From the NCBI GenBank assembly GCA_039090855.1, contig CM077001.1, positions 119,538,922 through 119,602,921 on the forward strand: DNA of 64,000 nt. Direction: 5' to 3'. This DNA is from Macrothele yani (lineage: Eukaryota; Arthropoda; Arachnida; Araneae; Macrothelidae). Positions 44,535 through 54,381 of this stretch are shown piece after piece. The position numbers and the translations under genes are program-made. Each line of letters opens with the position of its first letter. The stretch's first letter is position 1. Below the pieces are notes generated by a model that made no database searches, was not told where the DNA came from, and saw only the letters and a list, made by a program, of their open reading frames with translations.

Positions 44535-45312
44535 TCGAAATTCTGAAGATGACAATCCGTTTTTTAGTGTAAATGTGACAAGGATAGTAAGTCAGATAAT
44601 ATCCGAAAACTTAAAAAATTCATCGTAGCGAGACTCGAACCCGCCTTTCCCAGCCAGATAGAGCCCGAGTATGCTACCACTACACCACCCAGAAAAACCA
44701 AGTCTCAAGTTTCCGGTTAATTTGAATATAATCATCACAGAATACGCTAGTCGAAGCAACCGGCATTCATGTTTAGCGAATCTGGAGGTTAAGAATCCTA
44801 TCCCGTCCCTGCCCGGAGGAGCACATAAATCATGAATAAAATACGGGATTACACGTATTTCATTCATGATTTATCGTCCCGCTTCAGAACGATGAAATTT
44901 TCAAGTTTTCGGATATTATCTGACTTACCATCCTTGTGACATTTACACCAAAAAAACGGATTGTCATCTTCAAAATTTGTATTATATGGTGTAATCCCGT
45001 ATTTCTTTCATGATTTAACTGCACCTCCGGGCAATAACGGGATTGGGATTCGCTAAACATGAAGGCCGGTTACTTCTACTAGCGTATCCTGTGATGGTTA
45101 TATTCAAATTAATCGGAAACTTGAGACTTGGTCGTTCTAGGTGGTGTAGTGCTATCTGGGAGACGCGGGTTCGAGTCCCGCTCCAGGACGATGAAATTTT
45201 CAAGTTTTCGGATGTATGTGACTTACCATCCTTGTCACATTTACACCAAAAAACGGATTGTCATTTTCAAAATTTCTATTATATCGTGTAATCCCGTATC
45301 TCATTCATGAAT
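44535..45312. repeat. repeat-A pair in inverted orientation
   Basis: 44535-44865 is a minus-strand copy with a tRNA-like core complement at about 44625-44700. 44866-45312 is a plus-strand copy with its core at about 45130-45190 (GCGGGTTCGAGTCCCGC) and the tail present on both sides of the core, at 44885-45015 and 45190-45312. The join near 44865 is a short palindrome around CATGAAT. The tail-interior-core-tail layout shows the family can carry direct repeats as well as inverted arms. Confidence 0.78.
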
Positions 45313-46094
45313 TGTAATAGAAGCTTATTGTAGTTATATTGCATAATTGAAAATCAGTTTGTTTTTTTGTATTTATCGTCTTCTGTTAAGAAGTTATTAA
45401 AATTGATTTTTGCTCAATTTTCAAGACTATCGAACACTAGCTTTACTTACCGTATATACTCGTGTTTATGTAGGCTGAAAGAGTTTCGAAAATTTATTTT
45501 TATAATGTTCAGCTGACGCGCGAATCAGTTTGAAATATGAAACATTTTTCAACTTAGTGTACGGTTTTCAGAAACGACCCATCAGCAATCCTGTGCGAAT
45601 GGTTGCAGCTAATATGATAAGTGGGAAATCGAATCCGTTTCGAAAGCGAGAACAAGGAATTTCTTGCTCCCAAACCGAAAGTAATTTCCAATTTACTTTC
45701 TTTCCCTGCAGGACTATGAGCATGTCACCGCAGCTTTGGGGAGGAGCGCATCGAACTAATCCGTGGGCATCTCTTTTTGCGACTGGCTGCGGTGTCTTTG
45801 TTATGGAAGCGCAAAATAGTGATCTATTCGAAAAATGCTGCATAAGTACTGTCATGTAAGGTTCAAAAGATGCGATTTATGATTCAGAGGAGAAAATAGC
45901 CACGACGATGTTGCAGACGACAATATTTATAATGATCATGCAACTTGAACGGAAATGAACTTACTAGGACTATTTAAAAACTCACATAGCTAGCCGAATT
46001 TTAAAAGTTTTTAAATAAGATAATTTTATAAATTTGCATATCTTTATTTCATTAAATATCATGTTTTCCAAACTTTTGAAATTTAGGGTCGGCA
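45313..46094. other. no recognisable gene
   Basis: Open frames of about 100 codons overlap on both strands at 45530-45859 without any motif I recognise. I leave them uncalled. Confidence 0.4.
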
Positions 46095-46115
46095 TACACT
46101 GAAGAGCAATCGAAT

Positions 46116-46324
46116 GCCGCCCCGGTGGCGCAGTGGTCTAAGCGATGGCCTCTGATCATTCGTCCGAAAGGGGTCCGGGTTTGAATCCCGGTGAGGCATG
46201 GATGTTGTGTTTGTCTTACGGCACTGTCTCTCTCTCTTTCCTGGAACCAGTAACCCTAACTTAGAGACGGGCGACTGCTTATAGCCCATTGAGTTGCTCA
46301 CGGTGGTCGTTAAACCTCCAATCA
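46116..46324 (+). mobile_element. SINE-1 copy inside a Tc1 terminal repeat
   Basis: Full-length plus-strand copy starting GCCGCCCCGGTGGCGCAGTG and ending CCTCCAATC, followed by a CAACAAGAACAACA tail. The 10-11 bp duplicated target lies within the Tc1 TIR, so it landed after the Tc1. Confidence 0.92.
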
Positions 46325-46473
46325 GCAACAACAAGAACAACAGCAATTGAATTAGAGACAGACTGCAAATGTGGCGCTGTGGGCGGTCCTGTAAATGGAA
46401 ACGACATGACGTAGGCAGCGATCCGACAATATGAGGGGTGATGCGACGGGAATCAGTAAGAGTCTGACGGAGT

Positions 46474-47519
46474 ATGGGTAAGACGAAGGATCTAAGCGCA
46501 TTTGATCGTGGGCAAATTGTCGGGGCCCGATGAATGGGTCACTCCATCTCGGAAGTCGTGCAGGCACTGGGATTTTCACGAGCCACTGTGTCACGGGTGC
46601 ACCGTGAGTACATCGAATCCGGTAAAGTCATCCCTGCAAGGGCCAACTGCCGCGGGCAACAGCGTGTGGATAAGCGGGGTAATCGTCAGCTAGCTCACAT
46701 TGTAACAGCTGATAGACGGGCCACAGTGTAAGAAATTACTCGGCAATTTAACGCTGGTGCACAAAAACGTGTAAGCAGCCACACCATTCAAGACCATCTC
46801 CTCGCTATGGGGTACAGAAGCGAAGCCATCGTCCCACGAGGGTACCGCTACTGACCACACATCACAGCGTGCAAAGATTAGTATGGGCGCGCGAACATCG
46901 CCACTGAATCCTAGACATGTGGGAAAATGTTGTCTGGACTGATAAGTCGAGATTCACGTTAGTACATGCGGATGGCAGGATACGAGTACGGCGCAAGCCA
47001 CATGAAGCGACGGATCCTTCTTGCCAGCAGGGTACTGTTCAAGCTGGTGGGGGTAGCGTTCTCGTCTGGGGACTGTTTTCGTGGACTGAAACGGAATCCC
47101 TGGTACGTGTGACATCGTCCCGCACAGGTCAACGTTATCGGGATATCCTGCACGACCATTTGCTCCCGTTTGTGAGTCTCCAACATCCCACTGGGGACCT
47201 CATCCTGCAATAAGACAATGCACCGTGCCATCGCTCCCGAATTGTATCCGAATGGTTTGATGAACACTCCACCGATGTGACCTCGCTTCCTTGGCCAGCT
47301 AGGTCACCTAACCTCAGTCCCATCGAGCACATCTGGGATGCCATCGAGAGAGATGTTCGAGGCTCTGACTCCCCTCCATCAAATCTTCGTGAACTGTTGG
47401 AGCTTGTTCAGAGGTCGTGTATCCGTATGGCTTCCCAACGCTTCCGGTGTCTTGTCGTGTCCTTGCCGAGACGAATCGCCGCCGTCATCAGGGCGAAAGG
47501 TGGTGCTACACGTTACTAG
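46474..47519 (+). pseudogene. DD36E-like Tc1 transposase, inactivated
   Basis: Starts MGKTKDLSAFDRGQIVGARR (with frameshift) and SEVVQALGFSRATVSRVHRE, intact here where the other copy has a stop. The catalytic half reads WTDKSRFTL (Glu of DE is Lys), GGGSVLVWGLFS, LQ-stop-DNAPCHRS near 47210, and SPNLSPIEHIWDAI near 47310. It ends RIAAVIRAKGGATRY. Lesions differ from those in the 25.5-kb copy, so the two decayed independently. Confidence 0.88.
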
Positions 47520-47555
47520 ACAGGTATCTCTGATTCAATTGCTCTTCAGTGTATA

Positions 47556-48286
47556 TGCGGCATCCGCTGTTTCACCAAGCAATTTTTAGCTGTTGAACTA
47601 AGGAGATCAGCTCATAAGCGAGAAAATACAGTAAATTAAAAAAAAATGTTTTTTTTTTCGGAACTTATATAAACTTTTTCTAAATCCACTTCCATATTGA
47701 TTTGATGTGTGACAAATTCTTACCTTCCTAAAAGGCAATTTCAGGAAATCGCTGGGTGATTTTCATTAAAATACTACCATTGATTATTCTTACGATAGTG
47801 ACAAGGGAGATAAAAAGATAAGAAAAATTCCTCCCTTTTACGTAAGATTACTGTTATCCACGTAGATACTTTTTCTTCCGTTTGGGGTGTGAGACTTTTG
47901 CGAAGGAATGCCTTTTATTTTCTTAAGAGCATTTCAACACTTTGAAAATGTCACCGATACATTTCTGCGAAAGTGCTTGAAGTGATCTTTCTCTTTTCTT
48001 CTCTTCTCTTTTTTTCGTTAAGGAGTTGAGGAAATATAAAATGCAAATTCACATTTCAACTGGGACGAATATGTCATTTAGAAAACAGGAAAAGAAACGA
48101 AAGACAACAAGAAAAGAAAACAAATCAGGTGCGCCGGCTCTGGACGACTTATTTCTCGATTTTCTCCTTAAACTCACTTGTTTCCGCTCCTTTGAATCGG
48201 AAAACAGCTCTTGTCACAAAAAGCACTCGTGTTCTCTGAGAGAGAGGAGCTACGGATCTCTTGTCATCCAAGTTTCAAGGGATTCT

Positions 48287-48327
<41 letters not shown>

Positions 48328-48917
48328 GAAGTTTCGAAGAAAATGGAAGTTTTGTTATTCCGGCCGTATCCAATCCAATGCAGCTTAACGGCGGTTTGAA
48401 GAATCGTATAAGTTTTAAAAGCTTTCAGAAAGCGCCAATCCTGTTTTAGAAATGATTTGTTTTGCTGCTCGTTGGTAAGCGGAAAAATTTGCTGAACAAT
48501 ATATATCATGTCAGTATATACACCCTGCTACTCAGCCATTCCATATATCAGGCTTTGTTTGTAAGATTTGTTTCTATGTTTTCAACCTTTTTCATTTTTA
48601 AGCTGCTCACCTCCAGAACTCGATATCGTTGAATTTGTTCTGATACTGTGAGCGAGTTAAACAGTTTAGGAAAAGGAAAGAGAAAACAAAGAGAGAGGGA
48701 ATAACTACAGAATACACTTCTGTCTCATGAGCATATTTTTCGATGAGAAGGAATCTTTCAATCAGGAATGCACATTTCATTTCATTTATTGAAATATTCT
48801 GCCACACAACTGGTAATTCAATACATAACAGTAATTATGCAATATACTCAACCACAATAAAACTATATGAAATGTTAAGTAATTAATCAAAAATATTCAA
48901 TATACACGAGAACCATT
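47556..48917. other. no recognisable gene; (GT)n microsatellite
   Basis: A GT run is at 48288-48326. Nearby frames (48026-48388 and its antisense) cross the microsatellite and have no motif. Nothing else supportable. Confidence 0.5.
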
Positions 48918-48977
48918 TGTGACGTACCTGCCAGTAGGACGCACACGACATAAAGGCAGATAGCAGTCAGAACGAAC

Positions 48978-49048
48978 GTCCGCGTAGCTCAATTGGTAGA
49001 GTGACTCATTCCGGAATGATGGGACCCAGGTTCGATCCCAGGCGTGAA
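48978..49048 (+). ncRNA. tRNA-like sequence in the 5' LTR of TRIM-t D
   Basis: TAGCTCAATTGGTAGAG matches a tRNA D-arm and A box, and GGTTCGATCCC matches a T-arm and B box. CTCATTCCGGAATGA can fold as an anticodon-like stem, with a loop of six or seven bases depending on pairing. The acceptor stem is degenerate (GTCCGCG against GTGAAT), so a functional tRNA is unlikely. A role as promoter is inferred. Confidence 0.7.
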
Positions 49049-49081
49049 TCAAAAAAGACGGAGAAATTTACTTCGTTATAA

Positions 49082-49093
49082 TGGCGCCCGAAC
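49082..49093 (+). promoter_or_regulatory. primer-binding site
   Basis: TGGCGCCCGAAC starts one base after the 5' LTR. This 12-base string is what is expected for priming from the 3' end of a lysine tRNA in many LTR retroelements. The match stops after 12 bases. The same site follows the LTR in copies A (exact), B and C (small changes). Confidence 0.85.
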
Positions 49094-49127
49094 TTTCCGG
49101 ATGACCCGGCCGTTCAAAATATCGCAA

Positions 49128-49227
49128 TGGTGTGATGTTCTTTCCACACCACGAGATAGGAAAAATAAGAGAATCCCTTCTCCAGCGCTTCGAAAAATAA
49201 ATGTGTGTGACATTGCATTCCACACAC
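49128..49227 (+). promoter_or_regulatory. two TRIM-t internal hairpins, copy D
   Basis: TGGTGTG (49128) pairs with CACACCA (49145-49151), and GTGTGTG (49203) pairs with CACACAC (49221-49227). Both are homologous in position or sequence to the single hairpin in copies A-C. Confidence 0.5.
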
Positions 49228-49330
49228 CAGATTGACTGGGAGTTATCAGGTGCACGTTCTACAGCGGATGGCTGCCTGCAACGATTCATGGTCACGGCTG
49301 ACCCGTGGGCCATGCCCCCGGCCCTCTTTC

Positions 49331-49341
49331 GGGTGGGGGAG
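49331..49341 (+). promoter_or_regulatory. polypurine tract
   Basis: GGGTGGGGGAG directly upstream of the 3' LTR, the expected position of the plus-strand primer. One T interrupts the purines. Confidence 0.65.
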
Positions 49342-49402
49342 TTGTGACGTACCTGCCAGCAAGACCCACACGACATAAAGGCAGATAGCAGTCAGAACGA
49401 AA

Positions 49403-49473
49403 GTCCGCGTAGCTCAATTGGTAGAGTGACTCATTCCGGAATGAGGGGACCCGGGTTCGAGCCCCGGCGTGTA
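49403..49473 (+). ncRNA. tRNA-like sequence in the 3' LTR of TRIM-t D
   Basis: Same block as in the 5' LTR but with a better T-arm: CCGGG and CCCGG enclose TTCGAGC. D-arm TAGCTCAATTGGTAGAG is identical. The acceptor stem remains poorly paired. Confidence 0.7.
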
Positions 49474-49504
49474 TAAAAATGACGGAGAAATTTACTTCGT
49501 TATA

Positions 49505-50390
49505 CATTTTAAATATTTCATAAACAGTTCAACAAATGGTAGATTTAGTATTATAAACACATGAATTATTTAAGGCGTCATGAATCACCACGGTGAATGG
49601 CATGAAGCCAGGGAAAAAGGCTTTATTAAAAAAACCTGACAAGCACCTGATCGCCAATTTAATAAATGACAGGCCAGAGAGCACGAAACAGAAAATGTGT
49701 AATATAACGCAGGTTAGTCATGGCAACTAGCATAATAAGAATATCGTAAACTGTATCCAGCATGCAACAGTAAATATTAACAAGTACCAAACAAACCATC
49801 AAATATATAATGTGAAGTTATTTAAATATTACAAAGTCTTGACAAGCCAAAATGCCGGAAGTTAAACTAATGAAAAAGGTCAAGTATAATGCAGGATGAT
49901 TCATAAAGAAGTATACAGTTTCAACGCACTATAAATTTTTAAAGCGACTAGGCGGTTTTGCGTACCTGTAAATCCGGCTAAATAATCTGTATTATTGCTC
50001 GACACAGGTAATTACGGAAGTTCTAACAGCCCAAATATCTGCCTTTTAACTTAAATGCAGAACTAAAAACTAAACCTAGGAGTTTTCTATTTTTCGTGCT
50101 GTCTGAGGGCGCAAAATGGCGTTCTCAAGGTTAGGGCCGGATTTAAGCTTCATGCCGCCCCAAGCACTTGGAGTTTTAACGCCCTCCCTCCCCATCATAT
50201 ACGACCCATTTCTTAGCTGCAAAATAAAAGTATTGAAATTATAAATGTCACAATGTTACATGTGATAATATTTTTCAGTCGAGTAACGTTAAAGACTACA
50301 AAAAGAATTTATCAAACGCAAGATTTTTTTCCAACATTATTAAATACCCCATCAAATTTAAATACACACCTTACATCATAGACGACCGCC
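49505..50390. other. no recognisable gene
   Basis: AT-rich sequence between the TRIM-t element and the LINE 3' end. Nothing supportable. Confidence 0.45.
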
Positions 50391-50394
50391 TGCA

Positions 50395-52062
50395 GGGATA
50401 TATGCTATGATATTTGAAGAAGTTTTAGGAAGGGAGTGTCTGACCCCAGGTCTAAAACTGCCCTTAGAAATAAGAAGCTAGGAGATCTGAATAAGTGAAC
50501 TCAATAGGAAAGACAAACAAAAAAAATGTAGTGAAAGGAGAGGGTGATCCGTGACACAAGTCTGTGTGGAAGGGGGAAAAAGGGAACGAAGCACCGCACA
50601 ACATCACGGAGAACCACAACACCAACCAGCCGTCCGACGCACCCATGTGTGACTGAAACTCAACGATGCCAATTTCAAATGTCCATGCAGAATCCATTTT
50701 CGCCATCTCGATGCCAATCTGAAAAAGAAGGGTGTGGTGATCTGTCAAACACCTACCAGTGTTCACATACTTAATCTCTCTCTGTCAAGGGGGTCAACGA
50801 TCGCCGCCTTAGTTCTGGGAAACCTAAGGATTTCGCTGGGATTGTAATCAACCGCGCCCCTATCAAGTCCATTTGGATGGGTTTCCGCTTTCTTGAAGAA
50901 CTTTCTGGCGAGTCTGATGGAAAATTCATGCACCTTCTCGATTCCAAGTCTGTTCCGAAGTGAGGTCCAAGGGGGAGCCCCAGCGATCATTCGAAGTGCT
51001 CGGCTCTGCACCTTCTCGATTTTCTCTCGCTGTTTCTTACTAATACCGATCCAAATGGAGGAGGCGTAGGTAAACACCGGCCTGACGACCGTCTTGTACA
51101 GCAGTACTTTTTGTAGTGTTGTAAGGAAGCTTCTCTGGCGGAATAGTGGAGTTAGCTGTCCAAGGCATTGTCTAGCTTTATTCGTGCGGTAGCTGGTGTT
51201 CGCCACCCACGAAAGTCGACAATCTAGTTGGAGCCCTAGGTACTTAGTGGAGGTAGCCCAGGGGATTGTCTCTTGAAACATAGCGAGTTTCGATACTCCT
51301 TGGAGAGATCCAAAAACATCAGCGCACTGTTCTTAGACGGATTGATCTTGATCCGCCAGTCAGTGCAGTAGGTTTCCAGCTGAGAGAGAAAGTCCTGGAG
51401 GAGCTTCACTGCTCTGCCTTTGTTCAGGGACCTGATGACAACAGCTGTATCATCTTCGTACATCATGATCTGCCCTTGTTTTGGTTTTGGTAAGTCGTGC
51501 AGATAAATGGAGAACAGCGTTGGTCCAAGAACCGAACCCCGAGGAACGCCAGCTCGAATCTTTTTTTCCGAAGAAATCTCACCGTTAATCTTACCAGTGA
51601 ACCTGCGGCTGTTGAGGTACGAGCCAATCAGTTCAACAAGTGGGCGAGGGCATCGAAGCTTCTGCAACTTGTGCAGGAGACCATCGTGCCAAACGCGGTC
51701 AAAAGCCTTGCTGATGTCCAGGAAGACAGCAGTGGAATACTCGCTCTTATCTCGTCCTTCAGAAACGAATTCCGTAAGTCTGATCAACTGGTGGGACGTA
51801 GCGTGCTTCGTCCGGAAACCACCCTGTTCGCCAGGAATCACACCATTTGCTTCACAGAACTCAAGAAGCCGAGAGAGGATGACCCTCTCAAGGAGCTTAC
51901 CCATGACGGGCAAGAGAGATATTGGACGGTAGTTCACAGGTAAGGTATGATTGGTTTCAGGTTTGGGCAACACCACTACCACTGTTTTTTTCCAGTCCCT
52001 AGGGAAATACTTCAGACGGAGAGACCCGTTAAAAATCTCCACCAGTACCAGGGAATTGTATG
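50395..52062 (-). mobile_element. 5'-truncated Jockey-like LINE
   Basis: Begins abruptly in the reverse transcriptase near 52062 and ends with a 3' region (50395-50760) whose last 100 bp match the SINE-2 tail (CTCCTAGCTTCTTATTTCTA, GACCTGGGGTCAGACACTCC). No endonuclease or first ORF remains, as usual for a 5'-truncated LINE. No long poly-A is visible at the 3' end. Confidence 0.85.
50763..52042 (-). pseudogene. Jockey-type reverse transcriptase, partial
   Basis: Minus strand: LPVNYRPISLLPVMGKLLER (fingers), GGFRTKHATSHQLIRLTEF, AVFLDISKAFDRVWHDGLLH (first catalytic Asp), AGVPRGSVLGPTLFSIYLHD, MMYEDDTAVVI (YxDD box, Glu at 51455-51457 where Ala is usual), and DWRIKINPSKN. After a frameshift near 51290 it continues WATSTKYLGLQLDCRLSW, LLYKTVVRPVFTYASSIW, EKIEKVQSRALRMIAGAPPW (thumb/connection typical of Jockey). 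Stop near 50766. Over 400 codons remain with a single frameshift, so it is fairly young. Confidence 0.92.
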
Positions 52063-52225
52063 ATTCGGCATTTATATTCGGACTGTTCCGGCAGTACGTT
52101 GCTGCTCTCTGCTCTTTTGGGTGCGGAAATGAAAGCTATATCCAATATTTTGACCCATCGTGAAGAGTCATTACACGCCCCTCCCTCCCTACTAATACTC
52201 CAACGTGCAAGCCCATACTCCCGAC

Positions 52226-53068
52226 ACGGGCCGTTGGTGGCCTAGTAGTCAACGTTCGTGACTGCCATGGAGATAACCTCAGGTTCGATCCTGGGCAGGT
52301 ACGAACGTTCGAACCACTAAATACCCGCCGTGCGTCGGATGGGCACGTTAAGCCGTCGGACCCCGGGTACTGGCCTCCCGGTAATAAATGAGGGCGTATT
52401 TCTCCCCCTTTCTACCTCACTTCCATATCACTTTCCTATCGGGCACTCTAGCCCTAATCTCCTAGCTTCCTATTTCTAAGGGTTGTTTAAGACCTGAGTC
52501 AGACACTCCCTTCCTAAAATCCTCTACATATGATCCCTGATCCCGGTACTGGTCCTCGGTTATAAATAAGGTCGTCTTCCTCCCCCTTTCTACTCGCTTC
52601 CGTGTCATTTCCCTATCGGGCACTCTAGCCCTAATCTCCTAGCTTCCTGTTTCTAAGGGTTGTTTAAGACCTGGGGTCAGACACTCCTTCCTAAAATCCT
52701 CTACATATGATCCCTGATCCCGGTACTGGCCCCCGGTTATAAATAAGGTCGTCTTCCTCCCCCTTTCTACTCGCTTCCGTGTCACTTTCCTATCGGGCAT
52801 TCTAGCCCAAATCTCCTAGCTTCCTATTTCTAAGGGTTGTTTAAGACCTGCGGTCAGACACTCCCTTCCTAAAATCCTCTACATATGACCCCTGATCCCG
52901 GTACTAGCCCCCTGTTATAAATAAGGTCGCCTTCCTCCGCCTATCTACCTCGCTTCAGTGTCACTTTCCTATCGGGCATTCTAGCCCAAATCTCATAGCT
53001 TCCTATTTCTATGGGCTGTTTAAAACCTGGGGTCAGACACTCTCTTCCTAAAATCCTCTACATATGAT
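52226..53068 (+). mobile_element. SINE-2 with its tail amplified four times
   Basis: The head GGCCGTTGGTGGCCTAGTAG with B box GGTTCGATCC (52282-52291) is followed by CGTTAAGCCGTCGGACCCC. Then a unit of about 178 bp (from GGTACTGG at 52366, 52545, 52722 and 52900) repeats to 53068. Each unit contains TATCGGGCACTCTAGCCC, CTCCTAGCTTCCTATTTCTA and GGTCAGACACTCCCTTCC. The last blocks equal the 3' end of the Jockey-like LINE. Confidence 0.88.
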
Positions 53069-53069
53069 C

Positions 53070-54380
53070 TGATCTCATACTCCCAACCCCTCCCCCTTCT
53101 CCGAAGTTTCTAGAAGATGTGTTAGTGAGAACTTTACTATCTCTTCAAAATGAAAACGTGTGTATATGTAGAAGGGGTGATGGGCATTGTTTAGGCTCCC
53201 TCTCTTATTAGAGTGATCCCAGAGAAAGACACTGCCCAAAGGTAAAACAAAATGGACGACGGATACAGTTGAACCGGTTCACAATATCTCAGTATTTTAT
53301 TCCTGCGATATGAAGACACTTGCGTGCTTCTTGAAAAAAAAATTAGCGAAATTTTCAGGTCTTTTTTGAGTCACAATGTTTGTAACATTTTATTCACATG
53401 AACAAAAAAATTGAGGGAAATGTGCCACCCTTTGTTACCTGCCGCCCCAAGCAGCTGCTTACTTTGCTTAATGGTAAATACAGGCCTGCTGAAGACGAAC
53501 AAGAGTTTTGGATATCTAATAAACGCATAGAAAAATCAGCGATGTACGAAAAAGATCCCAAAAGCGTAAAACGAAACTGCGAAGAGAGTATTCCAAGACG
53601 TACCTGCTACGAGTGTAGCAACCAATTAGATGAGCCTATTCAGAAGTCTTTTGAACAGAGTCCTGAAAAAGAAAATTAAAAGCTCTCCGTTCTGGCTCTG
53701 AAATTAATTTATTACTACTAATCCTATAGAGAGTTCCACGAAAGCGTCATGCTCTTTGTCCAAATGAGTTATAACAAATAACAGAAAGTCACAGTGGCAC
53801 TTAATCCGCTTCCTGTTATTCACGCGAGTTAAGTCTGTTGTATTTTCCCCTCCAGAACTGCGTCACAAATTAAGGCTCTTTACCCCGCAAATGTTGGTCA
53901 CTACTAATAATGGGCAGAAATGAATATGCAAAGACATAACGAAAAATGTATCCTGCGCAATGTTTGGAGCGTAACGGAACATCGTTTTGACGATCACATA
54001 TCAACATCTAAAACTCACATAAAAGTTTTGGTAACATCAAGTGTGGTTGTTTTTTTTTCCTTCCTGGTAAAACATGCGTTCTCGTTATGCTTTTTTTTAT
54101 CGAGAATGTCAGTAACGTGGCATTTAGCTGAAAGCACATCGCGTCAACAGTGATAATTTATTTTAATATACTTCATTTTACTACAGCAGAGCACGGAAGT
54201 TTTATTTTGTTAATGGGCACAAAACGCTGGCCATCCCTTATTTTATCTAACCTTCAAGATTTTCCTAGTTTCTCTTTTAAGAAGACAGAAGACGTGGCAA
54301 ATGTTTATAAATAATGGCATGTACTGACACCTGCATGTCTGCAAATCATAATGTACACAAAATTGTGTGTGGGTGTACAT
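53070..54380. other. no recognisable gene
   Basis: A 93-codon frame at 53398-53679 (charged, with TCYECSNQ) and a 77-codon frame at 53920-54153 have no domain I recognise. I do not call either as a gene. Confidence 0.4.
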
Positions 54381-54381
54381 A

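Larger units (their letters stand above)
46097..47551 (+). mobile_element. second copy of the DD36E-like Tc1, with a SINE-1 in its left TIR
   Basis: Left end CACTGAAGAGCAATCGAAT at 46097, right end (reverse complement) CACTGAAGAGCAATTGAATC at 47551, TA on both sides. A SINE-1 sits at 46116-46324 inside the left TIR, flanked by AGCAATCGAAT and AGCAATTGAAT. Without the SINE the element is about 1.24 kb, as in the copy at 25542. Confidence 0.9.
48918..49504 (+). mobile_element. TRIM-t copy D, best-preserved miniature LTR element
   Basis: Two direct LTRs, 48918-49080 and 49343-49504, differ at roughly a dozen positions in 163. Both start TGTGACGTACCTGCCAG and end ACTTCGTTATA. TGGCGCCCGAAC follows the first LTR, and a purine-rich GGGTGGGGGAG lies just before the second. 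CATT flanks both ends as a possible target duplication. The interior is only about 260 bp with no protein-coding potential. Each LTR contains a tRNA-like block. The organisation is that of a terminal-repeat retrotransposon in miniature (TRIM), with an added internal polymerase III-type promoter. Confidence 0.88.

Noticed and set aside
45530..45859. 109-codon frame (and 95-codon antisense frame) as a gene
   Set aside because: Overlapping frames on both strands with no recognisable motif or context.
48978..49473. Two functional tRNA genes
   Set aside because: A and B boxes fit, but the acceptor stems do not pair and the anticodon loop length is doubtful; both lie in LTRs of a mobile element.
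53398..53679. 93-codon frame with four clustered cysteines
   Set aside because: No known domain, no splice context and no repeat of the frame elsewhere; chance cannot be excluded.
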